This document shows positions 52,552 through 62,548 of a stretch of 64,000 bases of DNA, in pieces. Position 1 is the first letter of the stretch. The number at the start of each line of letters is the position of its first letter. Source of the DNA: SZUA-370 sp034003955 (GTDB taxonomy: Bacteria; Spirochaetota; Spirochaetia; Treponematales; UBA12059); the NCBI GenBank assembly GCA_034003955.1, contig JAVEXO010000007.1, positions 1 through 64,000 of the forward strand, read 5' to 3'. Below the pieces are notes generated by a model. That model did not search any database. It was given only the letters and a program-made list of their open reading frames with translations, and was not told the DNA's origin. The translations under genes were made by a program, and so were the position numbers.

Positions 52552-54366
52552 ATGCGACTTCCCGAAGACATACTCAAGACAGTTTTTGGCTACGACACAT
52601 GGAGACCCCTGCAACGCGAGATAATAGAGTCGGTTCTCAGTGGACGCGATAGCCTAGCCGTATTGCCCACCGGAGCTGGCAAGTCGCTGTGCTATCAGGT
52701 TCCTGCTCTGGCCCTCGGGGGAAGCACACTCGTAGTATCGCCACTCATAGCGCTGATGCGCGACCAGGTCTTGGCACTCAGGGCGTCTGGAGTGGATGCC
52801 GTCTTTATAAATAGTTCTCTGCAAGCCGATGAACGCCGTGCCATAGAGGCGCGCGTAAGGGCAGGGGAGGCAAGGCTCATCTATGCCGCGCCTGAATCTC
52901 TTTCAGGAGAGAGGCTCCTCGGTCTCATCGATACGGTCTCACCTGAACTCATAGTGGTGGATGAGGCCCACTGCGTGTCTGAATGGGGGCATGACTTCAG
53001 GCCAGAATACAGAATGCTAGACGCACTCAGGTACCGTTACCCCAAGGCTACCTGGCTAGCGACGACGGCTACAGCGACAGAACGTGTACGCCTCGATATA
53101 GTGCGCTGTCTTGGCCTTAAAAACCCGGCTGTATTCCTCGGTGGCTTCGATCGTCCAAACCTAACCATACGGGTCACAAAGAAACTAGAACTCAAGAAAC
53201 GTATCGTACGCTACGCTCTTGGCAGGCGAGATGAATCGGGCATCATTTACTGCGGCTCAAGACGCAAGACGGAAGACCTGGCCAAGGCTCTGTCTACGGC
53301 CGGTATAAAGGCCGCCGCCTATCATGCTGGGCTTTCTTCCGAGGAACGATCCTGGGTACAGGAAGCCTTTGTACGCGATGATATACTGGTCGTCGTGGCG
53401 ACGGTGGCCTTTGGCATGGGCATAGACAAACCAGATGTACGCTTCGTCCTCCACGCAGACCTGCCTAAAAGTGTTGAAAACTACTACCAGGAGATTGGCC
53501 GCGCCGGCCGGGACGGTTTGTCTTCGGAGTGCGTCCTGTTCTATGGAGCCGGAGATGTTGTAGCCGCCTCCAGGTTGTTCGATACGCTCGACGATGTTCA
53601 GAGACGCGCCTCTCTGGCTAGACTGGAGGCCATGCGAGACTATGCCGAGAGTGACCGTTGCAGGCGAGCCCTCATACTGGAGCACTTTGGCGAGACCCAT
53701 GAAGAGGCCTCCTGTGGCGCCTGTGACAACTGCCTGTCCGGACCCCGGGAAAAGAGTGATATGTCTATCCCGGCCCTCAAATTTCTGTCATGCGTAAAAC
53801 GCTCAGGCGAGTGCTTCGGTGCCGCTCATATAGTCGATATTTTGATTGGAGAGCCTACGGAGAAGGTGAGACGATTTGGTCATGAGGCCCTATCCACCTT
53901 CGGCATCGGTGGAGAGCTAAGCCGAAGTGCCTGGCTTGCACTTTCGCGTCGCCTCATAGCCTCAGGCCACCTTGTTAGAGAACATGAACACTCGACACTA
54001 TCGCTCGGAAACCCGGCATACGAGATGTTTAGGGACAGGCTTCCATACCTTGTGTCTGTTGAATCAAGCACAGATCCGGAGCTGGGCAGAAGCAGACGGA
54101 ATCATGGTAAGCCGGCCTTCCATGCTGTCAGTGCCGATGGTAGCTCGGTGGCGGGAGAAGAGTTGTTCATGGCACTACGCTCGGTTCGCAAGCTCCTTGC
54201 GGACGAGGCAAGAGTGCCACCCTACGTCGTATTTTCAGATCGTAGCCTCAAGGAAATGGTGGAGTTTAAACCCCAGAGCCTTGAAGAGTTTTCAACAATA
54301 TACGGTGTTGGCCGCTCAAAACTAGAGAAATATGGAGAGGCCTTTCTGTCGATCTTAAAGCAATAG
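52552..54366 (+). CDS. recQ: ATP-dependent DNA helicase RecQ
   Basis: 604 residues, the standard length. Helicase motifs: LPTGAGKSLCYQVPALAL (Walker A), VVDEAHCVSEWGHDFRPEY, ATATATERVRLDI, AFGMGIDKPDVRFVLH and QEIGRAGRDG. The zinc-binding domain (CRRALIL, CGACDNC), winged helix and C-terminal HRDC domain (EFSTIYGVGRSKLEKYGEAF) are all present. It works in recombination repair and fork restart. Confidence 0.97.
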   Translation: MRLPEDILKTVFGYDTWRPLQREIIESVLSGRDSLAVLPTGAGKSLCYQVPALALGGSTLVVSPLIALMRDQVLALRASGVDAVFINSSLQADERRAIEARVRAGEARLIYAAPESLSGERLLGLIDTVSPELIVVDEAHCVSEWGHDFRPEYRMLDALRYRYPKATWLATTATATERVRLDIVRCLGLKNPAVFLGGFDRPNLTIRVTKKLELKKRIVRYALGRRDESGIIYCGSRRKTEDLAKALSTAGIKAAAYHAGLSSEERSWVQEAFVRDDILVVVATVAFGMGIDKPDVRFVLHADLPKSVENYYQEIGRAGRDGLSSECVLFYGAGDVVAASRLFDTLDDVQRRASLARLEAMRDYAESDRCRRALILEHFGETHEEASCGACDNCLSGPREKSDMSIPALKFLSCVKRSGECFGAAHIVDILIGEPTEKVRRFGHEALSTFGIGGELSRSAWLALSRRLIASGHLVREHEHSTLSLGNPAYEMFRDRLPYLVSVESSTDPELGRSRRNHGKPAFHAVSADGSSVAGEELFMALRSVRKLLADEARVPPYVVFSDRSLKEMVEFKPQSLEEFSTIYGVGRSKLEKYGEAFLSILKQ

Positions 54367-54377
54367 ACCCTGTAGTT

Positions 54378-54929
54378 TTATAACAGACCTGCTTCTAAAC
54401 GTGCCGCATCGCTCATGCGTTCTTCACTCCATGGAGGATTCCATACCAGGCGCACCTTAGCCTTTGCCACACCGGGAATACTATTGAGCTTATCGCGGAC
54501 ATCCCTGACAATATAATCTGCCATCCCGCAGCCCGGTGAGGTGAGCGTCATGTGCACGACAACCCGGAATTTGTTTACTTGTTCTATTGGGGTAACCGTA
54601 CAGTCATAGACAAGCCCCAGGGCAACAATGTCGATAGGTATCTCCGGGTCAAAACATGTTGCGAGTTGCTCCCAAACCATTTTTTCTATGTTTTCACGCG
54701 TGACCTCAAGCGGAGGCTCACGAGACGGGAGTACTGGCTCCTTGCCCAGGGCATCAGCATCAATGCCTTCGATACGGTAGAGGTTGTCGGTGTATAGGAT
54801 GGTAAAACTACCACCACGCTCCTGTGTGATTGTAACGCGCGAGCCTTTATCTAAAATAACACGCTTACCCCAGGGAACATTAATCGCCACACAATTGCGT
54901 AAAAGATCAATCTCTTCTTCTTTAATCAT
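54378..54929 (-). CDS. sufT: SufT, DUF59/MIP18 Fe-S assembly factor
   Basis: 183 residues. The C-terminal DUF59 domain (CFDPEIPIDIVALGLVYDC, MTLTSPGCGMADYIVRDV) with the conserved Cys in SPGCGM is preceded by a 90-residue SufT-specific N-terminus (VPWGKRVILDKGSRVTITQE). It is thought to help deliver Fe-S clusters. It ends the suf operon, 8 bp after sufU, and converges with recQ. Confidence 0.9.
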   Translation of the reverse strand: MIKEEEIDLLRNCVAINVPWGKRVILDKGSRVTITQERGGSFTILYTDNLYRIEGIDADALGKEPVLPSREPPLEVTRENIEKMVWEQLATCFDPEIPIDIVALGLVYDCTVTPIEQVNKFRVVVHMTLTSPGCGMADYIVRDVRDKLNSIPGVAKAKVRLVWNPPWSEERMSDAARLEAGLL

Positions 54930-54937
54930 TGGTACCT

Positions 54938-55384
54938 CTATTCGGTGGTGCTTGAGCCTTTTTCACCTTCCAGTGCATTATGGAGCGTATGCCAGGGCAG
55001 GGTTGCGCATTTTACACGCGTTGGAAATTCCTGGACACCGCAAAGCACCTCAAGTTTGCCTAGATCGTCATGGGCATGAGATTTTGGATCGGTGATCATG
55101 TCGTGAAATTTGCTAAAAATAAGCCGGGCATCGGCGACCGATTTGCCCTTGATTGCCTCTGTCATCAGCGATGCCGAGGCCGTCGAGATGGCGCAGCCGC
55201 TGCCTTCAAAGCCGGCATCTACAACCCTGTCGTTTTCTATTTTTAGGTATATCTTGACGTTGTCTCCACAAAGCGGATTTACACCCTCAGCAATATGATC
55301 CGCATCATTAATTGAGTGAAAATTACGAGGATGCCTATAGTGATCGAAGATGACCTCCTGATAGAGGTCGCGCAGTTCGCTCAT
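54938..55384 (-). CDS. sufU: SufU sulfur-transfer / scaffold protein
   Basis: 148 residues. The IscU-like fold has its three cysteines in place: NPLCGDNVKI, GSGCAIS and VKCATLPWHTL, with the extra SufU-type insertion before the last one. SufU takes persulfide from SufS, normally with bound zinc. It overlaps sufS by 4 bp. Confidence 0.94.
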   Translation of the reverse strand: MSELRDLYQEVIFDHYRHPRNFHSINDADHIAEGVNPLCGDNVKIYLKIENDRVVDAGFEGSGCAISTASASLMTEAIKGKSVADARLIFSKFHDMITDPKSHAHDDLGKLEVLCGVQEFPTRVKCATLPWHTLHNALEGEKGSSTTE

Positions 55385-56661
55385 ACATTGTTCCTTTTAC
55401 CGAACAGCTCCTGGGCTTGATGCAGTGCGTTGATAAACGCAGCAACGTCAGCACGATTGTTGTAGAATGCGAACGAGGCTCGCGTTGTGGCTGGAATCTT
55501 AAAACGCTGCATCACCGGCATGGCACAATGATGACCTGCTCGAACCGCGACTCCATTGTGGTCAAGGATCGTTGCGATGTCATGTGGATGGAGGCCCTCG
55601 ATTACAAATGACAGGATACCTGCTTTCTCCTTGGCTGTACCGATGATGCGTAGACCGTCAATTTTTAACGCGGCATCCGTGGCCTCGGAGAGTAACTCAG
55701 TCTCATGCTTGGCAATCGCCTCCAGCCCAATACGTTTCACATAGTCCAGTGCCACACCGAGCCCAATGGCTCCGGCGACATGGGGTGTGCCTGCTTCGAA
55801 TTTATGTGGCGGATCGGCATAGTCAGTCTTCTCAAAGCTGACGGCACGGATCATGCTGCCGCCGCCTTGGTAGGGTGGTAGACGCTCAAGCCATTCAGAC
55901 TTGCCATACAGCACGCCTATACCGGTTGGAGCGAATATTTTATGTCCGGAGAAGACATAGAAGTCACAATCCAGGGCTTGTACGTCCACAGGACTGTGCG
56001 CGACAGCCTGAGCTCCGTCAACGAGCACCGGAACACCGGATGCATGGGCATGAGCGATGATGTGTTGTATTGGAGTAATCGTTCCTAGCGCATTGGAAAC
56101 ATGCGTCAGCGCCACGATTTTTGTGCGGAGATTGAAAAGTTTTTCGTATGTATCAAAGCAAAATTCTCCAGTGTCAGAGATTGGCACGACTCGGAGCACG
56201 GCTCCATAGTACTCACAGGCCAACTGCCAGGGAACTATGTTTGAGTGATGTTCCATCTGCGAGAGTATTATCTCGTCCCCTTCTTTAAGAAAGGCACGGC
56301 CAAAGCAGCTGGCAACAAGGTTTATTGCCTCTGTTGTACCACGAGTGAATACAATGTTTTTATGGTGATCTGCATTGATGAAGGCTCGTACCTTCTCTCG
56401 TGCAACTTCGTATGCCTCGGTTGCGAGTTCGGCCAAGGCATGAACTCCTCTGTGAGGGTTGGCATTGTACTCCCGATAATAGCGACCAGTCTCCTCTATC
56501 ACCAAGGCCGGCTTTTGCGTCGTGGCAGCATTGTCCAAGTACGCCAAGGGAACGCCGTGTACATGCTGGGTAAGAACGGGGAAATCGGCACGCAAGCGTT
56601 CAAAGTCAGGAACCCGGGAGAGTTTGCTTTGCTGTATGGTGTGTTCTACGATAGTTTTCAT
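55381..56661 (-). CDS. sufS: Cysteine desulfurase SufS
   Basis: 426 residues. PLP Lys in VFSGHKIFAPTGIGVLYG, active Cys in VRAGHHCAMPVMQRF, with YLDNAATTQKPALV and FTRGTTEAINLVA near the N-terminus. It mobilises sulfur from cysteine for SufU. Overlaps sufD and sufU by 4 bp each. Confidence 0.96.
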   Translation of the reverse strand: MKTIVEHTIQQSKLSRVPDFERLRADFPVLTQHVHGVPLAYLDNAATTQKPALVIEETGRYYREYNANPHRGVHALAELATEAYEVAREKVRAFINADHHKNIVFTRGTTEAINLVASCFGRAFLKEGDEIILSQMEHHSNIVPWQLACEYYGAVLRVVPISDTGEFCFDTYEKLFNLRTKIVALTHVSNALGTITPIQHIIAHAHASGVPVLVDGAQAVAHSPVDVQALDCDFYVFSGHKIFAPTGIGVLYGKSEWLERLPPYQGGGSMIRAVSFEKTDYADPPHKFEAGTPHVAGAIGLGVALDYVKRIGLEAIAKHETELLSEATDAALKIDGLRIIGTAKEKAGILSFVIEGLHPHDIATILDHNGVAVRAGHHCAMPVMQRFKIPATTRASFAFYNNRADVAAFINALHQAQELFGKRNNV

Positions 56662-57968
56662 AACAAATCCTTTATATGTTTCTTGCTCGGCATCCTCTCT
56701 ATCAATACCATTTCGACTTGTTCACGCAGCATGTCGAAGGGGAGTCGATTCAGCAGCTCCCGCGCGAAGGCATGTATTAGCATGGTACGAGCCAGGTCTT
56801 CGTCGATTCCTCTCGCTCTCAAATAGAAAAGCATGTTGTCATCCAATTGGCCTATAGTCGCTCCGTGTGAGCATTTGACATCATCGGCATAGATTTCCAG
56901 CTGCGGCCGCGTATCCACCTCGGACCCAGCTGACAGAAGGAGATTGTTGTTTATCTGGGACGCATCCGTCTGCTGCCCGGCTTTTTGTACCATGACTCGC
57001 CCACTGAAGACGGCTCGAGAATGATCATCGAGAATGCCACGGTAGAACTCTCGACTGGTTCCGTGCGGCGAGGCATGGTCGATCTGCGTATGATGGTCGA
57101 CGTGTTGTTGTCCGCCGACAACATAGAGGCCGTTCAATGTGGCGCTGCAGTGCGGGCCGTCAAAGCGGCTGGATATATCATGTCGTGCCAGTGCGGCTCC
57201 CAATGAGAGGGAATGGGAGGTGAAGGTGCTAGCTTCAGACTGGTAAGCCTCGATCGTGGCGATATGAAATGCCCGTTGACTCTCCTGTTGGAGCTTGCAG
57301 TGCTCCAGGCAAGAACCCGGTCCAAGAAAGAGCTGTGTGACCGCATTAGTAAACGTTGCATCTTCGGAAAGTCCAAGATACTGCTCTACTATGATTGCTT
57401 GAGCCTTTGCTCCGGCTACGATGATGTTGCGGGTGTGGGTTGCAAGATTGGCGGTGGTCGAAATATACAGGAGATGAATAGGCTCTTTAAGGTCTGTGTC
57501 TTCATCAATCTCGATGAAGGCTCCATCACCCAAGAAAGCCGTGTTGAGATTGGCAAAAGGCGTTGTCAACGCCTTGATCCACGGCTCTGCTCGCTGCGGT
57601 TTTCTAACGAGCAGATCGGCGATACTCGTAACGGTAACGCCTCCCAGACCAACTATTACCTGCGACAGAGCCGGTGCGTATCGTCCATCTATGAAAGTAA
57701 GGCGTTGAGACTTTCCGTGCAGGAACCAGGGAGATGCATCAATGGTCTTACTGTTTACAGGAAGCATGCACTGGAAAGGTCGTTTCTCTATTTCGGCTAC
57801 ATTCGTGTATTTCCACGCTTCATCCTTGGTTGTGGGAAAGCCTTCTTCGGTGAAGCGCGCCATGGCATCCGCGCGCATGCGCTTCAACCATGGCAAGCCC
57901 TCTCCAGGCAGTGTGTGCTCGGCACGCGTATATTCTGTACCGTAATGCGAAATAGCAGGTAAACTCAT
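56658..57968 (-). CDS. sufD: Fe-S assembly protein SufD
   Basis: 436 residues. The C-terminal beta-helix typical of SufB/SufD is visible (LNGLYVVGGQQHVDHHTQID, VDTRPQLEIYADDVKCSHGA, RARGIDEDLARTMLIHAFAR). With SufB and SufC it forms the SufBC2D scaffold. It overlaps sufC and sufS by 4 bp. Confidence 0.95.
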   Translation of the reverse strand: MSLPAISHYGTEYTRAEHTLPGEGLPWLKRMRADAMARFTEEGFPTTKDEAWKYTNVAEIEKRPFQCMLPVNSKTIDASPWFLHGKSQRLTFIDGRYAPALSQVIVGLGGVTVTSIADLLVRKPQRAEPWIKALTTPFANLNTAFLGDGAFIEIDEDTDLKEPIHLLYISTTANLATHTRNIIVAGAKAQAIIVEQYLGLSEDATFTNAVTQLFLGPGSCLEHCKLQQESQRAFHIATIEAYQSEASTFTSHSLSLGAALARHDISSRFDGPHCSATLNGLYVVGGQQHVDHHTQIDHASPHGTSREFYRGILDDHSRAVFSGRVMVQKAGQQTDASQINNNLLLSAGSEVDTRPQLEIYADDVKCSHGATIGQLDDNMLFYLRARGIDEDLARTMLIHAFARELLNRLPFDMLREQVEMVLIERMPSKKHIKDLL

Positions 57969-58705
57969 GTGCCTATCCAGCCATAGCCACGGGCTTCGAG
58001 CTCGAGGGCAAGTTCACGTCCTCCGGATTTCACGATGCGTCCCTGGGACAGTACATGCACGTAATCTGGCACGATGTAGTCGAGCAGTCGCTGGTAGTGA
58101 GTAATGACTATCATCGCGGCCTGCGGCCCCCGGAGCGCATTGACACCGTTGGCGACTATCTTTAAAGCGTCGATGTCGAGACCAGAATCGGTTTCATCGA
58201 GAATGGCGAGTCTTGGCTCAAGGAGCTTCATTTGGAGAATTTCGTTGCGCTTCTTTTCGCCGCCAGAAAAACCTTCATTGACCGAGCGATAGAGGAAATC
58301 GGGGTTCATATCAACAGATTTCATCTTCTGCTTGACCAGTGCAAGTAAATCAATAGCATCTAATTCAGGTAGACCCTGATGTTTTCGCCTGGCATTGATC
58401 GCCGCCTTGAGCAAATAGACATTGGAGACGCCGGGTATCTCCACAGGGTATTGAAATGCAAGAAAAATTCCTTCCCGTGCACGCAGCTCCGGCGCCATAG
58501 CAAGTAAATCTTGATTGTCGAAGCGCAGCTCGCCGCCCTGAATCTCGTAGCTGTCACGCCCGGCTAAAACCTGGGCTAGTGTACTCTTACCGGAACCGTT
58601 AGGGCCCATGATTGCATGCACTTCGCCTGCATTGACTTCAAGATTGACGCCACGTAGAATTTGCTTGCCGTCAACCGCAACTTGTAAATTGTGAATACTT
58701 AACAT
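57965..58705 (-). CDS. sufC: Fe-S assembly ATPase SufC
   Basis: 246 residues. ABC-type ATPase with Walker A MGPNGSGKSTLAQVLAG, signature FSGGEKKRNEI, Walker B ILDETDSGLDIDAL and the H-loop ITHYQRLLDYI. Isoleucine codons here are ATT 8, ATC 5, ATA 4 by hand count, unlike nearby gcvT (ATA 10 of 17). Confidence 0.96.
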   Translation of the reverse strand: MLSIHNLQVAVDGKQILRGVNLEVNAGEVHAIMGPNGSGKSTLAQVLAGRDSYEIQGGELRFDNQDLLAMAPELRAREGIFLAFQYPVEIPGVSNVYLLKAAINARRKHQGLPELDAIDLLALVKQKMKSVDMNPDFLYRSVNEGFSGGEKKRNEILQMKLLEPRLAILDETDSGLDIDALKIVANGVNALRGPQAAMIVITHYQRLLDYIVPDYVHVLSQGRIVKSGGRELALELEARGYGWIGT

Positions 58706-58716
58706 GGTTTTCCTTT

Positions 58717-60165
58717 TTAACCCACGGCGCCTTCGAGACTCACGCCCATGAGCTTCTGCGCTTCAACCGCAAATTCCATTGGTAGTTCCTTGAAAACTTC
58801 CTTGCAAAAGCCATTGACGATCATTGATACAGCGTCTTCGGCAGATAGGCCTCGCTGCATACAGTAGAAGAGTTGATCTTCTCCTATGCGTGAGGTAGAG
58901 GCCTCATGTTCGATTTGCGCGCTTGGGTTGCGTGCCTCGATATAGGGAAATGTATGCGCGCCACAGGTATCGCCAAGCAACAACGAATCGCATTGAGTAT
59001 AATTTCTGGCGTACTCTGCTTTAGGCGTCACTCTCACCAGGCCACGATAGGTGTTTTGTCCATGCCCTGCCGAAATACCCTTGGAGAGGATAGTGCTACG
59101 CGTATTGCGACCAATGTGGATCATCTTGGTGCCGGTGTCAGCCTGTTGATAATTATTGGCGACGGCTACCGAATAAAACTCCCCTATCGAGTTATCTCCA
59201 CGGAGTATGACACTGGGGTACTTCCAGGTAATAGCCGAACCCGTCTCGACCTGAGTCCATGAAATATGTGAGTTGGCTCCTCGGCAATCGCCCCGCTTGG
59301 TGACGAAATTGTAGATGCCCCCTTTTCCTTCTTTATCTCCTGGGTACCAGTTTTGAACGGTTGCATACTTGATGCGGGCGTTTTCAAGAGCCACGAGTTC
59401 GACAACGGCCGCGTGCAATTGGTTTTCGTCACGCATAGGGGCGGTACAGCCTTCGAGGTAGCTAACATACGAGCTTTCGTCTGCGATTATCAAGGTTCGT
59501 TCAAACTGACCCGTGTTCTGGGCGTTGATACGAAAGTAGGTAGACAACTCCATTGGGCAGTGAACTCCCTTGGGCACATACACAAATGAGCCATCCGAGA
59601 AAACCGCCGTATTGAGAGAAGCATAGAAATTGTCGCCGAAAGGCACCACCGAGCCAAGATATTTTTGTACCAGTTCGGGATGTTTGTGCACCGCCTCTGA
59701 GAATGAGCAGAAGATGATACCCAATTGCCCCAGTTTCTCCTTGAAGGTAGTTGCCACCGAGACAGAGTCGAACACTGCATCTACCGCGACACCGGCAAGG
59801 ATTGCTCGCTCCTGGAGGGGCACTCCGAGTTTCTCATAGGTTCGCAATAATTCAGGATCGACATCATCAAGGCTCTTTGGTCTGTCCTTGTCCTGTTTGG
59901 GTGCCGCGTAATAATGAATATCTTGAAAATCGATAGGCGGAAACTGCACATGAGACCACTGTGGATGTTCCATTGCTTGCCATGACTGAAACGCCTGTAA
60001 TCTCCGCTCGAGCATGAATGGTGGCTCGTTTTTTTTAGCAGAAATTTGACGTACTACATCCTCGTTGAGGCCTTTGGGGATGGTCTCCATCTCAATATTT
60101 GTGACAAAGCCAGCCGTGTATTCTTGATCGAGGAAGCGGCCGAGCTGTTCGCTGGAATCGCTCAT
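58717..60165 (-). CDS. sufB: Fe-S assembly protein SufB
   Basis: 482 residues from the ATG at 60163-60165, with AAGGAG upstream; the longer frame to 60267 is not supported. SufB pattern: QIEHEASTSRIGEDQLFYCM, VYVPKGVHCPMELSTYFRIN, GKGGIYNFVTKRGDCRG. It is the main cluster scaffold. First gene of sufBCDSUT, which is a gene order more familiar from other phyla than from treponemes. Confidence 0.95.
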   Translation of the reverse strand: MSDSSEQLGRFLDQEYTAGFVTNIEMETIPKGLNEDVVRQISAKKNEPPFMLERRLQAFQSWQAMEHPQWSHVQFPPIDFQDIHYYAAPKQDKDRPKSLDDVDPELLRTYEKLGVPLQERAILAGVAVDAVFDSVSVATTFKEKLGQLGIIFCSFSEAVHKHPELVQKYLGSVVPFGDNFYASLNTAVFSDGSFVYVPKGVHCPMELSTYFRINAQNTGQFERTLIIADESSYVSYLEGCTAPMRDENQLHAAVVELVALENARIKYATVQNWYPGDKEGKGGIYNFVTKRGDCRGANSHISWTQVETGSAITWKYPSVILRGDNSIGEFYSVAVANNYQQADTGTKMIHIGRNTRSTILSKGISAGHGQNTYRGLVRVTPKAEYARNYTQCDSLLLGDTCGAHTFPYIEARNPSAQIEHEASTSRIGEDQLFYCMQRGLSAEDAVSMIVNGFCKEVFKELPMEFAVEAQKLMGVSLEGAVG

Positions 60166-60545
60166 AAGAACAGTACTCCTTGCTTCTTTAAGGTAGCTAC
60201 CGTATGTGCTAAATACAAGGCTGATAGGATAAAAATTATAAAAATAGTCATATATACTTGGAGCCATACAATTATTGATTAGTGTTACGAAGCTTGTGGA
60301 TACTCAAGGGCAATGCCCATTTTGGTCATCTTTCCTCTCTAAGACTGGCTTGAAATAATTTTTTTCGATCATTAATGCCAGGCAAGACAAACATCACTAA
60401 GGTTCGTAACACTAGAGGATGAATGGGTGGGTATGTTGGCTTGACCAATGAATAGTTCTGCGTAATACTGGCTCTATCGATCAAGCAAGTTATCAGTCTA
60501 TAAGCATAAGGCTTTGGATTGAATATTCTACGCTTAGGATAAACA
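60166..60545. other. Divergent AT-rich intergenic region, sufB / chemotaxis receptor
   Basis: 380 bp. A TATAAT box (60235-60240, minus strand) probably belongs to the suf operon but its -35 is poor. An inverted repeat TAGTGTTACGAA (60280-60291) / TTCGTAACACTA (60403-60414) encloses 111 bp. No convincing reading frame; the minus-strand frame that crosses it runs deep into the receptor gene and is a shadow. Confidence 0.5.
60280..60414. repeat. 12-bp inverted repeat pair, 111-bp interior
   Basis: TAGTGTTACGAA at 60280-60291 and its exact complement at 60403-60414. It could be a small inverted-repeat element at the edge of the suf operon. No target duplication was noticed and the interior encodes nothing recognised. 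Confidence 0.5.
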
Positions 60546-62429
60546 ATGCCTTCACATGTAATAAGGGTCTCATCAAGAACAAGAACAAGAACGAGTATTG
60601 GTTTTAAATTCTTCATACTGACGCTCGTTGTTCTTGTATCCTTTCTATTACTGGTGCTTGCCACTGCACGAGGCTTTAGTCGTCTCGTGCAGACTATGGA
60701 CAGCATCAACGATGCCTTTTCCAATATAAGCGGTCAATCTTCCTCCCTTGAAATTCACTCCTGGGAGGCGCAGAAGAAGCTTATGGACGCCGTGTATGCC
60801 GCCAGCATAGCCGCCCCGTGGTCTGAGGTTGAGGGCCATGTAGGACAGATGGAGGACGCTCTAGCCAAGGCACGAGACACGATGCTGTCTGTATTCATGT
60901 TGGAAGACCTCGATGACGAGCTTCTCGACGCTTTCGATGATGTGTATAGCAACTTTGAAGGCTATGCAGCTCCGTTTGCGACGGTAAGCGCCATCTTTAA
61001 GGCTCAAGAGCTACCCTCTAGCGAAGAGATAGGGGAAGTTGAGGCTCAGTTTGAATCGCTTGCGCAGGCTCTCAAGGTGCTTACTGGAGTAGTAGACGCT
61101 TCTAACGAACGCATGAGCCTGGGTTCAAAGCTTACCGTTCGTGAATCGTATGTGATAATACTGCTCGTCGTGATACTGAGCCTTGCTACCCTTATTGTGG
61201 TTATTGTCATTACTCTAAGAAGCATACGCTCGGGTATTTCATCCTTAGGGAGTTTCATAGCAGATGTGGGAGCTGGCGACTTAAGGAATCTTTCGGGTAT
61301 GGATGGGAAGGATGAGATTGGCATCATAGCCACTAGCGTCGACGATCTAGTACACGCCTTGAGGACACTCATCTCAGATCTTAAGGATCGACTCGACATG
61401 TTTACCCAGCGTGAACATGAGCTTATAGCAAATATAGAAGAGACCGGTGCCGCCGTAGAGCAGATAAACGGCAATATAGAAAACAATGATAAGCGCTTGG
61501 AGGCTGAATTCCAGGCCATAGTCGATCTATCAAGGATATTGGAAGAATCGTCGCATGGTGTTGGCTCCCTTGGCTCCTTGCTTGGCAGGCAGAATGACAT
61601 ACTCGGGTCTTCGGCCTCGGCCATTGAACAGCTGATAGCAAATGTTGAAAGCATAGCTAAGAGTGCCCATGAGGCATCAAAGGCGAGTGCAGAGCTCAAG
61701 GAAATGGGCTCAACGGGTAAAGCCCGCATTCATGAAGTCAATGAATCGGTGCAATCGATAGAGCAGGTTTCTAAAAATCTTAGCGATGCGGTAGGAATTA
61801 TCCAAGACATAGCCGGTAGGACCAATCTCTTGGCTATGAATGCCGCAATAGAGGCGGCTCACGCAGGAGACTCAGGGAGAGGCTTTGCCGTTGTGGCGGC
61901 TGAGATTAGACAACTAGCCGAACAGTCATCGACACAGGCCAAGGATATAGCCAAGAACCTGAGTCAGGTATCAAAGACGGTAGAACGAGTGCGTGATGCG
62001 ACACAGAAGGTTACCGGCGCATTTGCCTCTATAGTTGAGAGGACAGAGCCCCTCGATAATGAAATGCGTCTAATAAGCGATGCCATCAGGGAACAAGGCG
62101 CCAACGGATCTCAATTGCTCGACGATTTGAGCGGGCTCAAAGGAATATCCACCGCGGTTTCAAGAAGCTTTGATGATATGGCCCAGAGCAATAAGGACGT
62201 ACTTGCAAAGGCTGAAATTCTAAAGGAAGCAAATAGTGCAATTTTTGGAAGCGAAAAAGAGATACTGCATGGCACGGCCGAGATTCAGGCTGCCGTTAAG
62301 GATACGACCAAGCTGGCTGCCGACAATGCTACGACCTTGACGAGCGTCCTTGAGGCTGCCGGGCACTTCATATTGCCCGAGTCACCTGACTCGCAGGGTA
62401 AGGATAAAGATGCTGTAGCAAAGATCTAA
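60546..62429 (+). CDS. Methyl-accepting chemotaxis protein
   Basis: 627 residues. TM1 at about 20-40, an extracytoplasmic helical sensor of about 160 residues, TM2 at about 201-224, a HAMP domain, and the MCP signalling hairpin with the conserved tip NLLAMNAAIEAAHAGDSGRG then FAVVAAEIRQLAEQSS. There is no C-terminal CheR-tethering pentapeptide. It would signal through CheW/CheA to the periplasmic flagella. The ligand is unknown. Confidence 0.93.
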   Translation: MPSHVIRVSSRTRTRTSIGFKFFILTLVVLVSFLLLVLATARGFSRLVQTMDSINDAFSNISGQSSSLEIHSWEAQKKLMDAVYAASIAAPWSEVEGHVGQMEDALAKARDTMLSVFMLEDLDDELLDAFDDVYSNFEGYAAPFATVSAIFKAQELPSSEEIGEVEAQFESLAQALKVLTGVVDASNERMSLGSKLTVRESYVIILLVVILSLATLIVVIVITLRSIRSGISSLGSFIADVGAGDLRNLSGMDGKDEIGIIATSVDDLVHALRTLISDLKDRLDMFTQREHELIANIEETGAAVEQINGNIENNDKRLEAEFQAIVDLSRILEESSHGVGSLGSLLGRQNDILGSSASAIEQLIANVESIAKSAHEASKASAELKEMGSTGKARIHEVNESVQSIEQVSKNLSDAVGIIQDIAGRTNLLAMNAAIEAAHAGDSGRGFAVVAAEIRQLAEQSSTQAKDIAKNLSQVSKTVERVRDATQKVTGAFASIVERTEPLDNEMRLISDAIREQGANGSQLLDDLSGLKGISTAVSRSFDDMAQSNKDVLAKAEILKEANSAIFGSEKEILHGTAEIQAAVKDTTKLAADNATTLTSVLEAAGHFILPESPDSQGKDKDAVAKI

Positions 62430-62548
62430 GTAATGGTATCGACTGATATTATATAATTTATAAAATAGAAGTAATGGATATTATGCGGTGGACAGGATGT
62501 TTGAAATTGTTTAAGCTTAACCCTACGATCAAGTACAAGGAGTCTTAC

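Noticed and set aside
58717..60267. Longer SufB start at 60267
   Set aside because: The extra 34 residues do not look like SufB and AAGGAG precedes the ATG at 60165.
60326..60724. Minus-strand frame of 132 residues overlapping the chemotaxis receptor start
   Set aside because: Half of it is antisense to the receptor gene and the remainder resembles nothing known; no ribosome site.
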